In this document: in pieces, positions 22,151-31,309 of the stretch
Layout of the letters: each line of letters starts with the position of its first letter
Position numbering within the stretch: position 1 is the first letter of the stretch
NCBI RefSeq assembly: GCF_014203535.1
Contig: NZ_JACHJI010000007.1
Coordinates: 186,001 to 250,000 of the forward strand
Direction of reading: 5' to 3'
Length of the DNA: 64,000 bases
Source: Streptomyces griseomycini
Lineage (GTDB): Bacteria > Actinomycetota > Actinomycetes > Streptomycetales > Streptomycetaceae
The notes under the pieces: generated by a model
The model's database searches: none
What the model was told of the DNA's origin: nothing
The model's input: only the letters and a program-made list of their open reading frames with translations
Translations under genes and position numbers: made by a program

Positions 22151-24655
22151 TCAGGTGCCGGCCGCACCGGGTGACACCGCGCGCCTGACCGCGTCCCGCT
22201 GGGTCCGGGCCCACGTGTGGAACGGATCGAGTTCCAGGGCGCGGTCCAGATCGGCCAGGGCCTCCTCGGGCCGGCCGAGGCGGAAGCGGGCCACCCCCCT
22301 GCTCGCGTACGCCGACGCGTACCCGGCGTCCAGGGCGAGGGCGTGGTCGTACGCGGCCAGGGCCTCCTCGTCGCGGCCGGCGGCACGCAGCGCGTCGCCG
22401 CGCTCGCAGTGGGCCCAGGGGGAGTCGGGCTGCAGGGCGACGGCACGGTCCAGGTCGGCCAGCCGGCGTTCCGGGTCGCCGAGTTCGCGCGCCACGCGGG
22501 CCCGGCGGATCAGCGCCCAGGGGTAGTCGGGCCTGAGTGCGAGCGCCCGGTCGAGGTCGGCGAGCGCGGCGGCCGGGTCGCCGAGGGCGAGCCGGGTGGC
22601 GCCGAGGGAGGCCCAGGCGTAGTCGTGGGCGGGGTCGAGCGCCACGGCCCGTTCCAGGTCCCGTACCGCCTCGTCGTGGCGCCGCAGGATGCGCGCGTAC
22701 TCCCCGCGCAGGGCGAGGGTCCGGGCGTCGTCCGGGGTCAGGGCCAGGGTCCGGTCCAGGTCGGCGACGGCGGTGTCGTGGTCGCCCCGCACCGCACGGG
22801 ACACGGCACGGCCGCGGTGCGCCCGCGCCACCGTCTCGGGCGGCAGCGTCACGTCCCAGTCGGGTTCCCTCGCGGGCCGGCCCCCGGGCTCGCCCGGGGA
22901 CGCCCCCGTCCCCGCGGCCACGGCGCCCGAAGTCCTCGACGGGCCGACCGGCGGCTCCCGGAACCTGCGGAGGCGGGACGCCCCGAACGACACTTCCCCC
23001 GGGGGGAGGGCCGGTGCGTTCCCGGTACCGGCGAGCAGCTCCTCCAGGACGGCCTCCGTGCCCCCGCCGACGAGTGCCCGCGACAGCCGCCGCCCCCACG
23101 AGGACACGACGCGCAGCTCGGCGTCCCGTCCCGCGTCCTCCAGGACCCGCACCCACCGTCCCGCGACGGCCTCCCCCTGCTCGCACGCCTCCACGAGGTC
23201 CCGCAGCACCCCGGACAGCGCCTCCCGCTCCCGTGCGCACAGCAGGTGGTACGACTCCGCCAGCCGCAGTTCGCGCCACTCCTCGTCCGCCCACAGCCGC
23301 CCGGCGTCCCGCCCGGCCTCCGTCTCCCCGCGCCACTGCCGGAACACGTCGGCCAGCCGCCGCTGGCGGTCCGCCCAGCCGCGCGGGGAGCGCAGGCGCT
23401 GCAGCCGCAGCATCGGCGCCCGCACGACGTCGTGGTAGCGGAGCCGCCCCGCGCGCTCGTCGGCGAACGGCAGGGTGCTCACCCATCCGTACAGCTCGTC
23501 GAGCCGGTCCCCGTCGCAGTCGGCCGCCGCCCGGAACACGTCGGCGTCCAGCCAGCGCGGCAGCGCGCCCGCGAGGGCGGCGGCCCTGCGCACGGGGTCC
23601 GGCTCCCACTTCAGGAACCGTTCCACGGCCGTGGCGCTCGGGTCGTGCACGTCGTCGGGGTGAGCGGGGCGGGTGCCCGCGAGCGTGGAGACGAGGACGG
23701 GGAGGCCGCCGGTGAGCCGCAGCACCTCGGCGACGACCGGTTCCGCCGTGATGCCCCGGTCCGCGAGCAGGCCGCGCGCCTCCGCCTCGGTGAACGGGCC
23801 CAGCGCCAGGGTGGTCGTGAAGTCCGCGAAGCCGCCCCAGCGGGCGGTGTCGAAGGGACGCTGGCCGGCGGTGACGACGACGACCGTGGCGGGGAGGGTG
23901 CCGTACCGGTCGGTGGTCATGACGTCGTGCAGCCAGGCGTCGAGGAAGGTGCCGGTCCGCTCGTACGTGTCGAAGAACAGGACGATCCAGGGCGCGTCGG
24001 CGGCGACGCCGTGGAGTTCGTCCGCCAGGACCGGCGTGAGGACGCTCTCCGGAGAGAGGACGAGCTGGACGTCCTCGGGGCTGCGGAAGCGGGCGCCGAG
24101 GCCGGTGCGCAACCGGTCGGCGCCCTGGGCGAGTCGGGTGGGGTCGAGGACCCCGGCGAAGGCTCCGACGCCGGGTATGAGCCCCAGTCCGGCGAGTCCG
24201 GCGCGGGCGACCGCCATGCTGCCCGCCGAGGGACCGCCGCCCGCCGACGGGCCGCTGTCCGGCTCGGGATCCAGTGCGGCGAGGGCGGCCGTCCCGGCCT
24301 CGTGGCGCCGCTCGCGGTGGGTGGCCAGCAGGCGCTCCAGCTCCTTGAACCGGTGCCCCTGCGCCGCGAACTGACGGCACATCACGGCGAGCGCCTCCGG
24401 TATGTTGCCCGCGCTCTCGTCGACGTACGACGTCACCGCGCCGCACTCGCGGGCGATGTGCTCGAACTCCTTGAGGAGCCTGCTCTTCCCGACGCCCGCG
24501 TTGCCGTGCACGTGGAACAGGAAGCGGTGGCGCCCGTCCTCGGGCGGGGTGTCGAAGTTCGCCCGGAACAGCTCGCGTTCGGCGCTGCGGGCGACGAGTC
24601 CCGCGCGCCTGCGCTGCTGGATCAGCCGCTGCATCGACGGTCGTGCCTGTGCCAC
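22151..24655 (-). CDS. STAND-like P-loop ATPase with C-terminal TPR array
   Basis: The gene encodes 834 residues. The GTG at 24655 is supported by GAGGGG about 8-10 bases upstream. Walker A is GNAGVGKS (residues 51-58); a Walker B-like WIVLFFDTYERTG lies near 218-230, followed by a winged-helix-like region (LKWEPDPVRRAAALAGALPRW). Roughly residues 640-834 form six consecutive 34-residue TPRs (pattern AW..LG..R..LG....AL.DLDRAL.L.P). The plan of nucleotide switch plus repeat sensor is that of STAND signalling ATPases. No catalytic effector domain is visible, so it may act as a scaffold or regulator. It is divergent from the DUF2165 gene. Confidence 0.8.
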   Translation of the reverse strand: MAQARPSMQRLIQQRRRAGLVARSAERELFRANFDTPPEDGRHRFLFHVHGNAGVGKSRLLKEFEHIARECGAVTSYVDESAGNIPEALAVMCRQFAAQGHRFKELERLLATHRERRHEAGTAALAALDPEPDSGPSAGGGPSAGSMAVARAGLAGLGLIPGVGAFAGVLDPTRLAQGADRLRTGLGARFRSPEDVQLVLSPESVLTPVLADELHGVAADAPWIVLFFDTYERTGTFLDAWLHDVMTTDRYGTLPATVVVVTAGQRPFDTARWGGFADFTTTLALGPFTEAEARGLLADRGITAEPVVAEVLRLTGGLPVLVSTLAGTRPAHPDDVHDPSATAVERFLKWEPDPVRRAAALAGALPRWLDADVFRAAADCDGDRLDELYGWVSTLPFADERAGRLRYHDVVRAPMLRLQRLRSPRGWADRQRRLADVFRQWRGETEAGRDAGRLWADEEWRELRLAESYHLLCAREREALSGVLRDLVEACEQGEAVAGRWVRVLEDAGRDAELRVVSSWGRRLSRALVGGGTEAVLEELLAGTGNAPALPPGEVSFGASRLRRFREPPVGPSRTSGAVAAGTGASPGEPGGRPAREPDWDVTLPPETVARAHRGRAVSRAVRGDHDTAVADLDRTLALTPDDARTLALRGEYARILRRHDEAVRDLERAVALDPAHDYAWASLGATRLALGDPAAALADLDRALALRPDYPWALIRRARVARELGDPERRLADLDRAVALQPDSPWAHCERGDALRAAGRDEEALAAYDHALALDAGYASAYASRGVARFRLGRPEEALADLDRALELDPFHTWARTQRDAVRRAVSPGAAGT

Positions 24656-24746
24656 GCGAACGTCCCCTCGCCCCCGGAACCCGACGCGCCCCATTCTGAC
24701 GCACCGCGCAGGGGAGACGACGGCCGGCACGGGGAAGGAGGATGGC

Positions 24747-25259
24747 ATGTCCACCACCACTCCACGCGGCGCGCTCCCCCTCGCCGCCACGCTCCTGACC
24801 GCCTCCGTCGCCCTCTACATGACACTGGTCGCCTTCGGGAACATCACGGACTTCGGGACGAACCGGGAGTTCGTCCGGCACGTCCTGGCCATGGACACCA
24901 CGTTCAAGGACGACGACCTGATGTGGCGGGCGATAACGGACGAAGGGCTGCAGGACGCGGCCTACGTCGCGATCATCGTCTGGGAGACGGTCGCGGCACT
25001 GGTCCTGGTGTACGGCACCTGGCTGTGGGCCCGCCGCGACCACCCGCGCGCCCGCCGCGTCTCCACCTACGGCCTGCTGATGGTCATGCTCCTCTTCGGC
25101 GCCGGCTTCATGGCGATCGGCGGCGAGTGGTTCGCGATGTGGCAGTCGGAGGACTGGAACGGCCTGGACGCGGCGCTCCGGGTGTTCGTCCTCAGCGGGG
25201 TGGTGCTGCTGGTCGACCACCTGCCGGGAGCGCAGGACGGCCGGACCGACCCCGCGTGA
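24747..25259 (+). CDS. DUF2165 family small integral membrane protein
   Basis: The gene encodes 170 residues; AAGGAGG lies five bases before the ATG at 24747. Four hydrophobic helices are visible: LAATLLTASVALYMTLVAF, an AAYVAIIVWETVAALVLVYG helix, a STYGLLMVMLLFGAGFMAIG helix and VFVLSGVVLLVDH. The NITDFGTNREFVRHVLAMD loop after the first helix is the DUF2165 hallmark. Function is unknown. Its 5' region is shared with the divergent ATPase-TPR gene. Confidence 0.88.
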   Translation: MSTTTPRGALPLAATLLTASVALYMTLVAFGNITDFGTNREFVRHVLAMDTTFKDDDLMWRAITDEGLQDAAYVAIIVWETVAALVLVYGTWLWARRDHPRARRVSTYGLLMVMLLFGAGFMAIGGEWFAMWQSEDWNGLDAALRVFVLSGVVLLVDHLPGAQDGRTDPA

Positions 25260-25283
25260 CCGGCCCCCGCGCAGCCGGCGGGG

Positions 25284-25853
25284 CTACTCGACCACCCGGA
25301 CCGTCGTGCCCGGTGTGCCGAAGGCCCACAGGGCCTTGCCGTCCTCCTTGCCCACGCGGATCCCCCCGGTCCTCGCGTCCGGGGCCGCGGGCGGGGGCGA
25401 GGAGCCGTCGACCGCGTTGGAGAAGGCCACGGAGACGCCGGACTTCGCGGCGAAGTACATGATGTGCTCGACCGGGACGCCGTCGCTGCCGGTCGTGGCC
25501 TCGGTGCGCCGGCCGATCGTGTAGGAGCCGGGGTCCGGGGAGACCGTGCCCGGCCACACCGTGAAGGAGCGGCGGGGGGCGTCGCTGGCGTCGACCAGCC
25601 ACACCCGCTCCTGGTCGAGGGAGTAGACGATCCGGCGGCCCGTGCCCGAGCCGGCCGGCACCGCCGCCGGCCCCTTCTCCTCCTCCGGCCCGGCGGACGG
25701 CTTGGCGTCCGCCGTCGCCGACGCGCTCGGCCGGCTCGTGGCGGCGGTGGGCTTCGTCCCCTGGTCGGCCTGTACGGCCAGGACGGCCACCACGGCTATC
25801 GCCCCCGTGGTCAGCCCGGTCACCCAGGCCCACGAAGGAAGACGGGCTGGCAC
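25284..25853 (-). CDS. YkuD (L,D-transpeptidase)-like exported protein lacking the catalytic cysteine
   Basis: The gene encodes 189 residues from a GTG. An uncleaved-looking signal anchor (about 8-28) and a Ser/Ala/Pro-rich linker place the domain outside the membrane. Residues about 73-189 follow the YkuD pattern: RIVYSLDQERVWLVDA, a VSPDPGSYTI strand, GVPVEHIMYF (His130) and the terminal GKALWAFGTPGTTVRVV. The catalytic motif, normally SHGC(I/V)R, reads RTGGIR (161-166), so both His and Cys are replaced. It is therefore unlikely to be an active transpeptidase and may bind peptidoglycan or a partner. Confidence 0.7.
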   Translation of the reverse strand: MPARLPSWAWVTGLTTGAIAVVAVLAVQADQGTKPTAATSRPSASATADAKPSAGPEEEKGPAAVPAGSGTGRRIVYSLDQERVWLVDASDAPRRSFTVWPGTVSPDPGSYTIGRRTEATTGSDGVPVEHIMYFAAKSGVSVAFSNAVDGSSPPPAAPDARTGGIRVGKEDGKALWAFGTPGTTVRVVE

Positions 25854-25968
25854 CGGTACGCATCCCCTCGGTCTGCGGAGTCTTCCCGACCCCCGAAACC
25901 GGGGGTCGGATCATCCTACTGCCAGCCCCTGCCGTGGCCCGTCCCCGGCGTCTCCGCCCCCGCCGGCC

Positions 25969-28554
25969 TCACTCCAGCACCGGCAGCAGCTCCGGCAGGT
26001 GCCCGTCCGAGGCCTCCGCGGCCCGCTGCCGCTCCTCGGGGACCTCGCCGTACAGGGTCGTGCGCGGTTTCGCCGGGCGGCCGGCCGCCTCCGCGACCGC
26101 GATCAGGTCCTTGACCGACTTGTAGGAGCCGTAGGACGAGCCCGCCATGCGGGAGATCGTCTCCTCCATCAGCGTGCCGCCGAGGTCGTTCGCGCCGGAG
26201 CGGAGCATCTGGGCCGCACCCTCCGCGCCCAGCTTGACCCAGCTCGTCTGGATGTTGGGGATGTGCGGGTGGAGCAGGAGGCGGGCCATCGCCGTGACCG
26301 CGCGGTTGTCGCGGACCGTCGGGCCGGGGCGGGCGATGCCGGCCAGGTAGACCGGGGCGTTGGTGTGCACGAAGGGGAGGGTCACGAACTCGGTGAAGCC
26401 CCCGGTCCGCTGCTGGATGCCGGCGAGCGTGCGCAGGTGGCCGAGCCAGTGGCGGGGCTGGTCGACGTGGCCGTACATCATCGTGGAGCTCGACCGGATG
26501 CCCAGTTCGTGGGCCGTCTCGACGACCTCGATCCAGGTCGCCGCCGGCAGCTTGCCCTTGGTCAGGATCCAGCGGACCTCGTCGTCGAGGATCTCCGCCG
26601 CCGTGCCGGGGATGGTGTCCAGGCCCGCCTCCTTCGCCGCCGTCAGCCACTCGCGGATCGACAGGCCGGTGCGGGACGCGCCGTTCACCACCTCCATCGG
26701 GGAGAAGGCGTGCACGTGCATGCCGGGGACGCGTTCCTTGACCGCCCGCGCGATGTCGAAGTACGCGGTGCCGGGCAGGTCGGGGTGGATGCCGCCCTGC
26801 ATGCACACCTCCACCGCGCCCACGTCCCAGGCCTGCCGGGCCCGGTCGGCCACCTGGTCCAGCGAGAGCGTGTACGCGTCGGCGTCGGTGCGGCGCTGGG
26901 CGAAGGCGCAGAAGCGGCAGCCGGTGTAGCAGACGTTGGTGAAGTTGATGTTGCGGGTGACGATGTAGGTCACGTCGTCGCCGACGGCCGACCTGCGCAC
27001 GTCGTCCGCCACCCGGCACAGGGCGTCCAGGGCCGGGCCGTCCGCGTGGAGCAGGGCCAGGGCCTCGGCGTCGGTCAGCCGCGTCGGGTCGTCGGCGGCC
27101 GTGCGCAGGGCCCCGCGCACGTCGGTGTCGATGCGCTCGGGGACCATGCCGGGGGCGGCGGCCTCGCGCAGGGCGTCCCAGTCGCCGTAGACCTCGTCGA
27201 AGTCGTCGCGGCGGTCGGCGGTGCGGCCCTCGGTGTCGATGGTGCGGTGCAGGTCGGTGCGGCCGGTCGCGGTGAACGCCTCGTCGGGCTCCTGCCAGGG
27301 CAGCCCCTTCGGGAGGGCGTCGGGGCGGGCCAGGCCCGTGGCCGGGTCGGCGAGCGCGGCCACGTGCGGGCGCAGCCGCGGGTCCAGCCAGGGCTCGCCG
27401 CGCTTGACGAACTCCGGGTACACGCAGAGGCGCTCCCGCAGCTCGAAGCCGGCCGCCCGGGACGTCGCCGCGAGTTCCTCGATCCGCGGCCAGGGGCGCT
27501 CGGGGTTGACGTGGTCGATGGTGAGCGGGGAGACCCCGCCCCAGTCGTCGATGCCGGCCGCGATCAGCCGCCCGTACTCCGAGTCGACCAGGTTCGGCGG
27601 GGCCTGGAGACAGGCGGACGGGCCGAGGACGTGCCGGGCGACGGCGACCGTGGCGACCAGCTCGTCGAGCTCCGCGTCCGGCATGCCGCGCATCGCGGTG
27701 TCCGGCTTGGCGCGGAAGTTCTGGATGATCAGTTCCTGGATGCCGTGGTGGGCGCGGGAGATCTTCCGCAGCGCGAAGAGGGACTCGGCGCGCTCCTCGT
27801 ACGTCTCGCCGATGCCGATGAGGATGCCGGAGGTGAAGGGGACCGAGGAGCGGCCGGCGTCCTCCAGCACGCGCAGCCGTACGGCCGGTTCCTTGTCCGG
27901 GGAGCCGTGGTGGGGGCCGCCCGGCTCGGACCACAGCCGGGTCGCGGTGGTCTCCAGCATCATGCCCATGGACGGCGCGACGGGCTTGAGGCGCTGGAAG
28001 TCGGTCCAGGACATGACGCCCGGGTTGAGGTGCGGGAGGAGTCCCGTCTCCTCCAGGATGCGGATCGAGATCGCGCGGACGTAGGCGATGGTGTCGTCGT
28101 AGCCGTGCGCGTCGAGCCACTCGCGCGCCTCGGGCCAGCGGTCCTCGGGCTTGTCGCCGAGGGTGATGAGGGCTTCCTTGCAGCCGAGGGCGGCGCCCTT
28201 GCGGGCGATGTCCAGCACCTCGTCCGGCGACATGAACATCCCGTGCCCGGCGCGGCGCAGCTTGCCGGGCACGGTGACGAACGTGCAGTAGTGGCACCTG
28301 TCCCGGCACAGCCGGGTCAGCGGGACGAAGACGCTCTTCGAGTACGTGATGACACCGGGGCGGCCCGCCGCCTCGAGTCCCGCGTCCCGGACCCGGGCGG
28401 CCGAGGCGGACAGGTCCGTCAGGTGCTCGCCGCGCGCCTGGAGCAGGACCGCCGCCTCGGAGACGTCCAGGGAGACGCCGTCCCGGGCGCGTTTGAGGGC
28501 GCGACGCAGCGAGTTCTCGGTGGGTCCGGTTCCGGAGGTCGCGGAAGTCGTCAT
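25969..28554 (-). CDS. fbiC: FbiC, 7,8-didemethyl-8-hydroxy-5-deazariboflavin (FO) synthase
   Basis: The gene encodes 861 residues, the full length of fused actinobacterial FbiC. Two radical-SAM modules are present. The CofG-like N-terminal half has CRDRCHYC (Cys83, 87, 90) and the CofH-like C-terminal half CYTGCRFC (Cys542, 546, 549). It joins 5-amino-6-ribitylaminouracil with tyrosine to give FO, the chromophore of coenzyme F420, in the cytoplasm. An F420-type oxidoreductase gene lies directly upstream on the same strand, and a deazaflavin nitroreductase-like gene is nearby. The ribosome-binding site of the ATG at 28554 is weak. Confidence 0.97.
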   Translation of the reverse strand: MTTSATSGTGPTENSLRRALKRARDGVSLDVSEAAVLLQARGEHLTDLSASAARVRDAGLEAAGRPGVITYSKSVFVPLTRLCRDRCHYCTFVTVPGKLRRAGHGMFMSPDEVLDIARKGAALGCKEALITLGDKPEDRWPEAREWLDAHGYDDTIAYVRAISIRILEETGLLPHLNPGVMSWTDFQRLKPVAPSMGMMLETTATRLWSEPGGPHHGSPDKEPAVRLRVLEDAGRSSVPFTSGILIGIGETYEERAESLFALRKISRAHHGIQELIIQNFRAKPDTAMRGMPDAELDELVATVAVARHVLGPSACLQAPPNLVDSEYGRLIAAGIDDWGGVSPLTIDHVNPERPWPRIEELAATSRAAGFELRERLCVYPEFVKRGEPWLDPRLRPHVAALADPATGLARPDALPKGLPWQEPDEAFTATGRTDLHRTIDTEGRTADRRDDFDEVYGDWDALREAAAPGMVPERIDTDVRGALRTAADDPTRLTDAEALALLHADGPALDALCRVADDVRRSAVGDDVTYIVTRNINFTNVCYTGCRFCAFAQRRTDADAYTLSLDQVADRARQAWDVGAVEVCMQGGIHPDLPGTAYFDIARAVKERVPGMHVHAFSPMEVVNGASRTGLSIREWLTAAKEAGLDTIPGTAAEILDDEVRWILTKGKLPAATWIEVVETAHELGIRSSSTMMYGHVDQPRHWLGHLRTLAGIQQRTGGFTEFVTLPFVHTNAPVYLAGIARPGPTVRDNRAVTAMARLLLHPHIPNIQTSWVKLGAEGAAQMLRSGANDLGGTLMEETISRMAGSSYGSYKSVKDLIAVAEAAGRPAKPRTTLYGEVPEERQRAAEASDGHLPELLPVLE

Positions 28555-28634
28555 CCTGTGAGCATACGTTCGGGGTGATCGGGACAAAGGGGGACCCGGG
28601 GCCCGCCTCGGGCCCGGGGCCCAGCGGCCGTCGC

Positions 28635-29534
28635 TCAGCCGCCGTCGGCCGCACCGCCGCCGGCCGCACCGCCGCCGGTCGTCCCGCCGTCGACGAACGG
28701 CTGGTACGCGTCCAGCGCCCGCAGCACCTCCGCCTCCCCCGCCGGCGGCAACTGCACCACGACCTCCTCGACGCCGAGCCCGGCGTAGTGGGCGAGCTTG
28801 CCCGGGGAGGGGTGGACGGCGTACGGCACGACCTGGAGCGCGGCCGGGTCGCGGCCCGCGTCGGCCCAGGCGGTGCGCAGCACGGGCAGCGACTCGGACA
28901 GGCCGCGCCCGCCGATGGGCAGCCAGCCGTCGGCGTACTCGCAGATGTGCGCGAACAGCTTCGGCCCGGCCGCCCCGCCGACCAGCGTGCGCGGGCCGAC
29001 CACCGGGCCGCGCGGTTTCTGCACCGGCTTGGGGTACGCGAAGCTGGCCCGGACGCTGCCGAACTCGCCCTCGTACGCGGTCGGTTCCTCCGTCCACAGC
29101 GCCCGCATCAGGCCCATCCGGTCCCGGACCAGCTCGCGCCGGGTACGCCACTGCACCCCGTGGTCGGCGGCCTCCTCGACGTTCCAGCCGAAGCCGAGCC
29201 CGAGCGTGAACCGGCCGCCGGAGAGGTGGTCCAGGGTGGCGACCTGCTTGGCCAGGTCGATCGGGTCGTGCTGCGCGGCGAGCGTGATGCCGGTGCCGAT
29301 CCCGAGCCGCTCGGTGACGGCCGCGGCCTGCCCGAGCGCGACGAAGGGGTCCAGGGTGCGGCCGTACTCCCGGGGCAGCTCCCCGCCCGCCGGGTACGGG
29401 CTGGTCCGCTCGACGGGGATGTGCGTGTGCTCGGGCAGGTAGAGCCCGGCGAACCCCCGCTGCTCCAGCTCACGTGCGAGCCGGGTCGGGGTGATCGTCT
29501 CGTCGGTGAGGAAGATCGTGACGGCGATGCGCAT
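28635..29534 (-). CDS. LLM-class F420-dependent oxidoreductase
   Basis: The gene encodes 299 residues; the ATG at 29534 has AGG seven bases upstream. The luciferase-like TIM barrel is seen in MRIAVTIFLTDETI, GFAGLYLPEHTHIP, LGIGTGITLAAQHDPI, LDHLSGGRFTLGLGFGWN and ADGWLPIGGRG. The GLGFGWN block and overall pattern match F420-binding members rather than FMN luciferases. The last 18 residues are a Gly/Ala low-complexity tail. It lies 80 bp upstream of fbiC on the same strand and is probably co-transcribed with it. The substrate is unknown. Confidence 0.88.
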   Translation of the reverse strand: MRIAVTIFLTDETITPTRLARELEQRGFAGLYLPEHTHIPVERTSPYPAGGELPREYGRTLDPFVALGQAAAVTERLGIGTGITLAAQHDPIDLAKQVATLDHLSGGRFTLGLGFGWNVEEAADHGVQWRTRRELVRDRMGLMRALWTEEPTAYEGEFGSVRASFAYPKPVQKPRGPVVGPRTLVGGAAGPKLFAHICEYADGWLPIGGRGLSESLPVLRTAWADAGRDPAALQVVPYAVHPSPGKLAHYAGLGVEEVVVQLPPAGEAEVLRALDAYQPFVDGGTTGGGAAGGGAADGG

Positions 29535-29597
29535 GGGCGGCCTTTCGTACGCGGACGACGGACCCATCAATACCGCCGCCCACCCCATCTGTCCATA

Positions 29598-29609
29598 CCG
29601 ACCGGTCGG
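29598..29609. promoter_or_regulatory. TetR-type palindrome CCGACCGGTCGG
   Basis: This perfect 12-bp palindrome lies between the divergent LLM oxidoreductase gene (start 29534) and the PHP hydrolase gene (start 29756). It resembles operators bound by Streptomyces TetR-family repressors. No regulator gene is directly adjacent. Confidence 0.4.
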
Positions 29610-29755
29610 CATTGACTGGAGGAGCCCCTCGAAATCTGCTGATCCCCTTCCCTTACAAGGGAGTTCACCGCCGCATACAAAGGTGGCACCCGCACCACCC
29701 CTGCACACAGCACCGCCCGAGCCCTGTCACCACACGACACCCTGGGAGCAGCAGC

Positions 29756-31297
29756 ATGTGCGAGGAACACGGGACCCGGATCGGACGGCGCGCCGTCTTC
29801 CTGACGGGCGCCGCCGCCGCGCTTACGGTGGGAGGCGTGAGCTTCGCTTCCGCGGCGGACGGTGACGGCCGGGAGGACGGCCGGGAGACGAGGACGGTGC
29901 GCGGCACCCTCCCGCCGGGCTCCCCCGACTTCGTGTACGTCCCCGTCGACGTGCCGGACGGCGTGCGGGAGATCAGGGTCTCCTACACCTACGACAGACC
30001 CCCCGTGCCGGCCGGCACCCCCGGCAACGCCCTCGACATCGGCGTCTTCGACGAGCGCGGCACCGAGTTGGGCGGCCGGGGCTTCCGCGGCTGGTCGGGC
30101 GGGGCCCGCAGCGAGTTCTTCCTCCGCGCGGACGACGCCACCCCGGGCTACCTCCCCGGCCCGGTGCGCGCGGGCACCTGGCACATCGCGCTGGGCCCGT
30201 ACACCGTGGCCCCGCAGGGCCTGTCGTACGAGATCACCGTCACGCTGACGTACGGCGAGCCCGGCGAGCCGGTGCGGCCCGTGTACCCGCCCGAGCGGGC
30301 CGAGGGGCGCGGACGGGCCTGGTACCGGGGCGACTGCCACCTGCACTCCTGGCACTCCGACGGCCGCCGCACCCCCGCCGAGATCGCCGCGCTCGCCCGC
30401 GCGGCCGGGCTGGACTTCATCAACAGCTCCGAGCACAACACGCACGCGGCGCACGCCCATTGGGCGGAGGCGGCCGGGGACGACCTGCTGGTGCTGCTGG
30501 GCGAGGAGGTCACCACGCGCAACGGGCACGTCGTGGCGATCGGCACCGACCCCGGCACCTTCGTCGACTGGCGCTACCGCGCCCGCGACGACCGCTTCGG
30601 CCGGTCCGCCCGGCGGATCCGCCGCGCCGGCGGCCTGGTCGTCCCCGCCCACCCGCACGCCACCTGCATCGGCTGCGCCTGGAAGTTCGGCTTCGGCGAG
30701 GCGGACGCCGTGGAGGTGTGGAACGGACCCTGGACGCCCGACGACGAGGTGGCGCTCGCCGACTGGGACGGCACGCTGGTCGCGTCGGTGCGGGACGAGC
30801 GGGAGGACCGGGACGGACGCGGCTGGATCCCGGCCATGGGCGGCAGCGACGCCCACCGCGCCCCGGACGTCGTCGGGCTCCCGCAGACGGTCGTCCTCGC
30901 CGACGGCCTGACCCGGCAGGCCGTGCTGGACGGCATCCGCGCGGGGCGCTCCTACGTCGTCGAGTCCGGCAGGGTCTCCCTCTCCTTCACCGCGTCCGGC
31001 GGGCGCGGCGAACACGCCGGGATCGGCGAACGGCTCCGGGTGGACCGGGACACCCCGGTCACCGTCCGCCTGGAGGTCGCCGGCGCCCCGCGCTGCACGG
31101 TCCGCCTCGTCACCGACCAGGGCGTGCTGCACACCGGCGCCCCGCTGCCGGTGTCCGGGTCGGGGGTGGTGGAGTGGCGGACCACCCCGTCGTACGCCGC
31201 CTACGTACGCGCCGAGGTGCGGCACGAGACGGCCGCGGGGCCGCTGCCCGGGGCCATGGCCGGATTCACCAACCCCGTCTTCCTCGGCCGCCGGTAG
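29756..31297 (+). CDS. Tat-exported CehA/McbA-like PHP-domain metallohydrolase
   Basis: The gene encodes 513 residues; GGGAG precedes the ATG at 29756. The N-terminus has a twin-arginine signal (IGRRAVFLTGAAAALTVGG, cleavage near SFASA). A beta-sandwich (about 40-180) precedes the PHP domain, with metal ligands in GDCHLHSWHSDG, the SSEHNTHAA loop, PAHPHA and a final GGSDAH. A beta-rich C-terminal domain follows. PHP enzymes of this group hydrolyse phosphoester or carbamate bonds with a metal cluster. The product is probably secreted or cell-wall bound; the substrate is unknown. Confidence 0.88.
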   Translation: MCEEHGTRIGRRAVFLTGAAAALTVGGVSFASAADGDGREDGRETRTVRGTLPPGSPDFVYVPVDVPDGVREIRVSYTYDRPPVPAGTPGNALDIGVFDERGTELGGRGFRGWSGGARSEFFLRADDATPGYLPGPVRAGTWHIALGPYTVAPQGLSYEITVTLTYGEPGEPVRPVYPPERAEGRGRAWYRGDCHLHSWHSDGRRTPAEIAALARAAGLDFINSSEHNTHAAHAHWAEAAGDDLLVLLGEEVTTRNGHVVAIGTDPGTFVDWRYRARDDRFGRSARRIRRAGGLVVPAHPHATCIGCAWKFGFGEADAVEVWNGPWTPDDEVALADWDGTLVASVRDEREDRDGRGWIPAMGGSDAHRAPDVVGLPQTVVLADGLTRQAVLDGIRAGRSYVVESGRVSLSFTASGGRGEHAGIGERLRVDRDTPVTVRLEVAGAPRCTVRLVTDQGVLHTGAPLPVSGSGVVEWRTTPSYAAYVRAEVRHETAAGPLPGAMAGFTNPVFLGRR

Positions 31298-31309
31298 GCT
31301 CACCGCACC

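Noticed and set aside
26147..28578. Plus-strand frame opposite fbiC
   Set aside because: It is antisense to a full-length two-module radical-SAM enzyme and has no ribosome-binding site.
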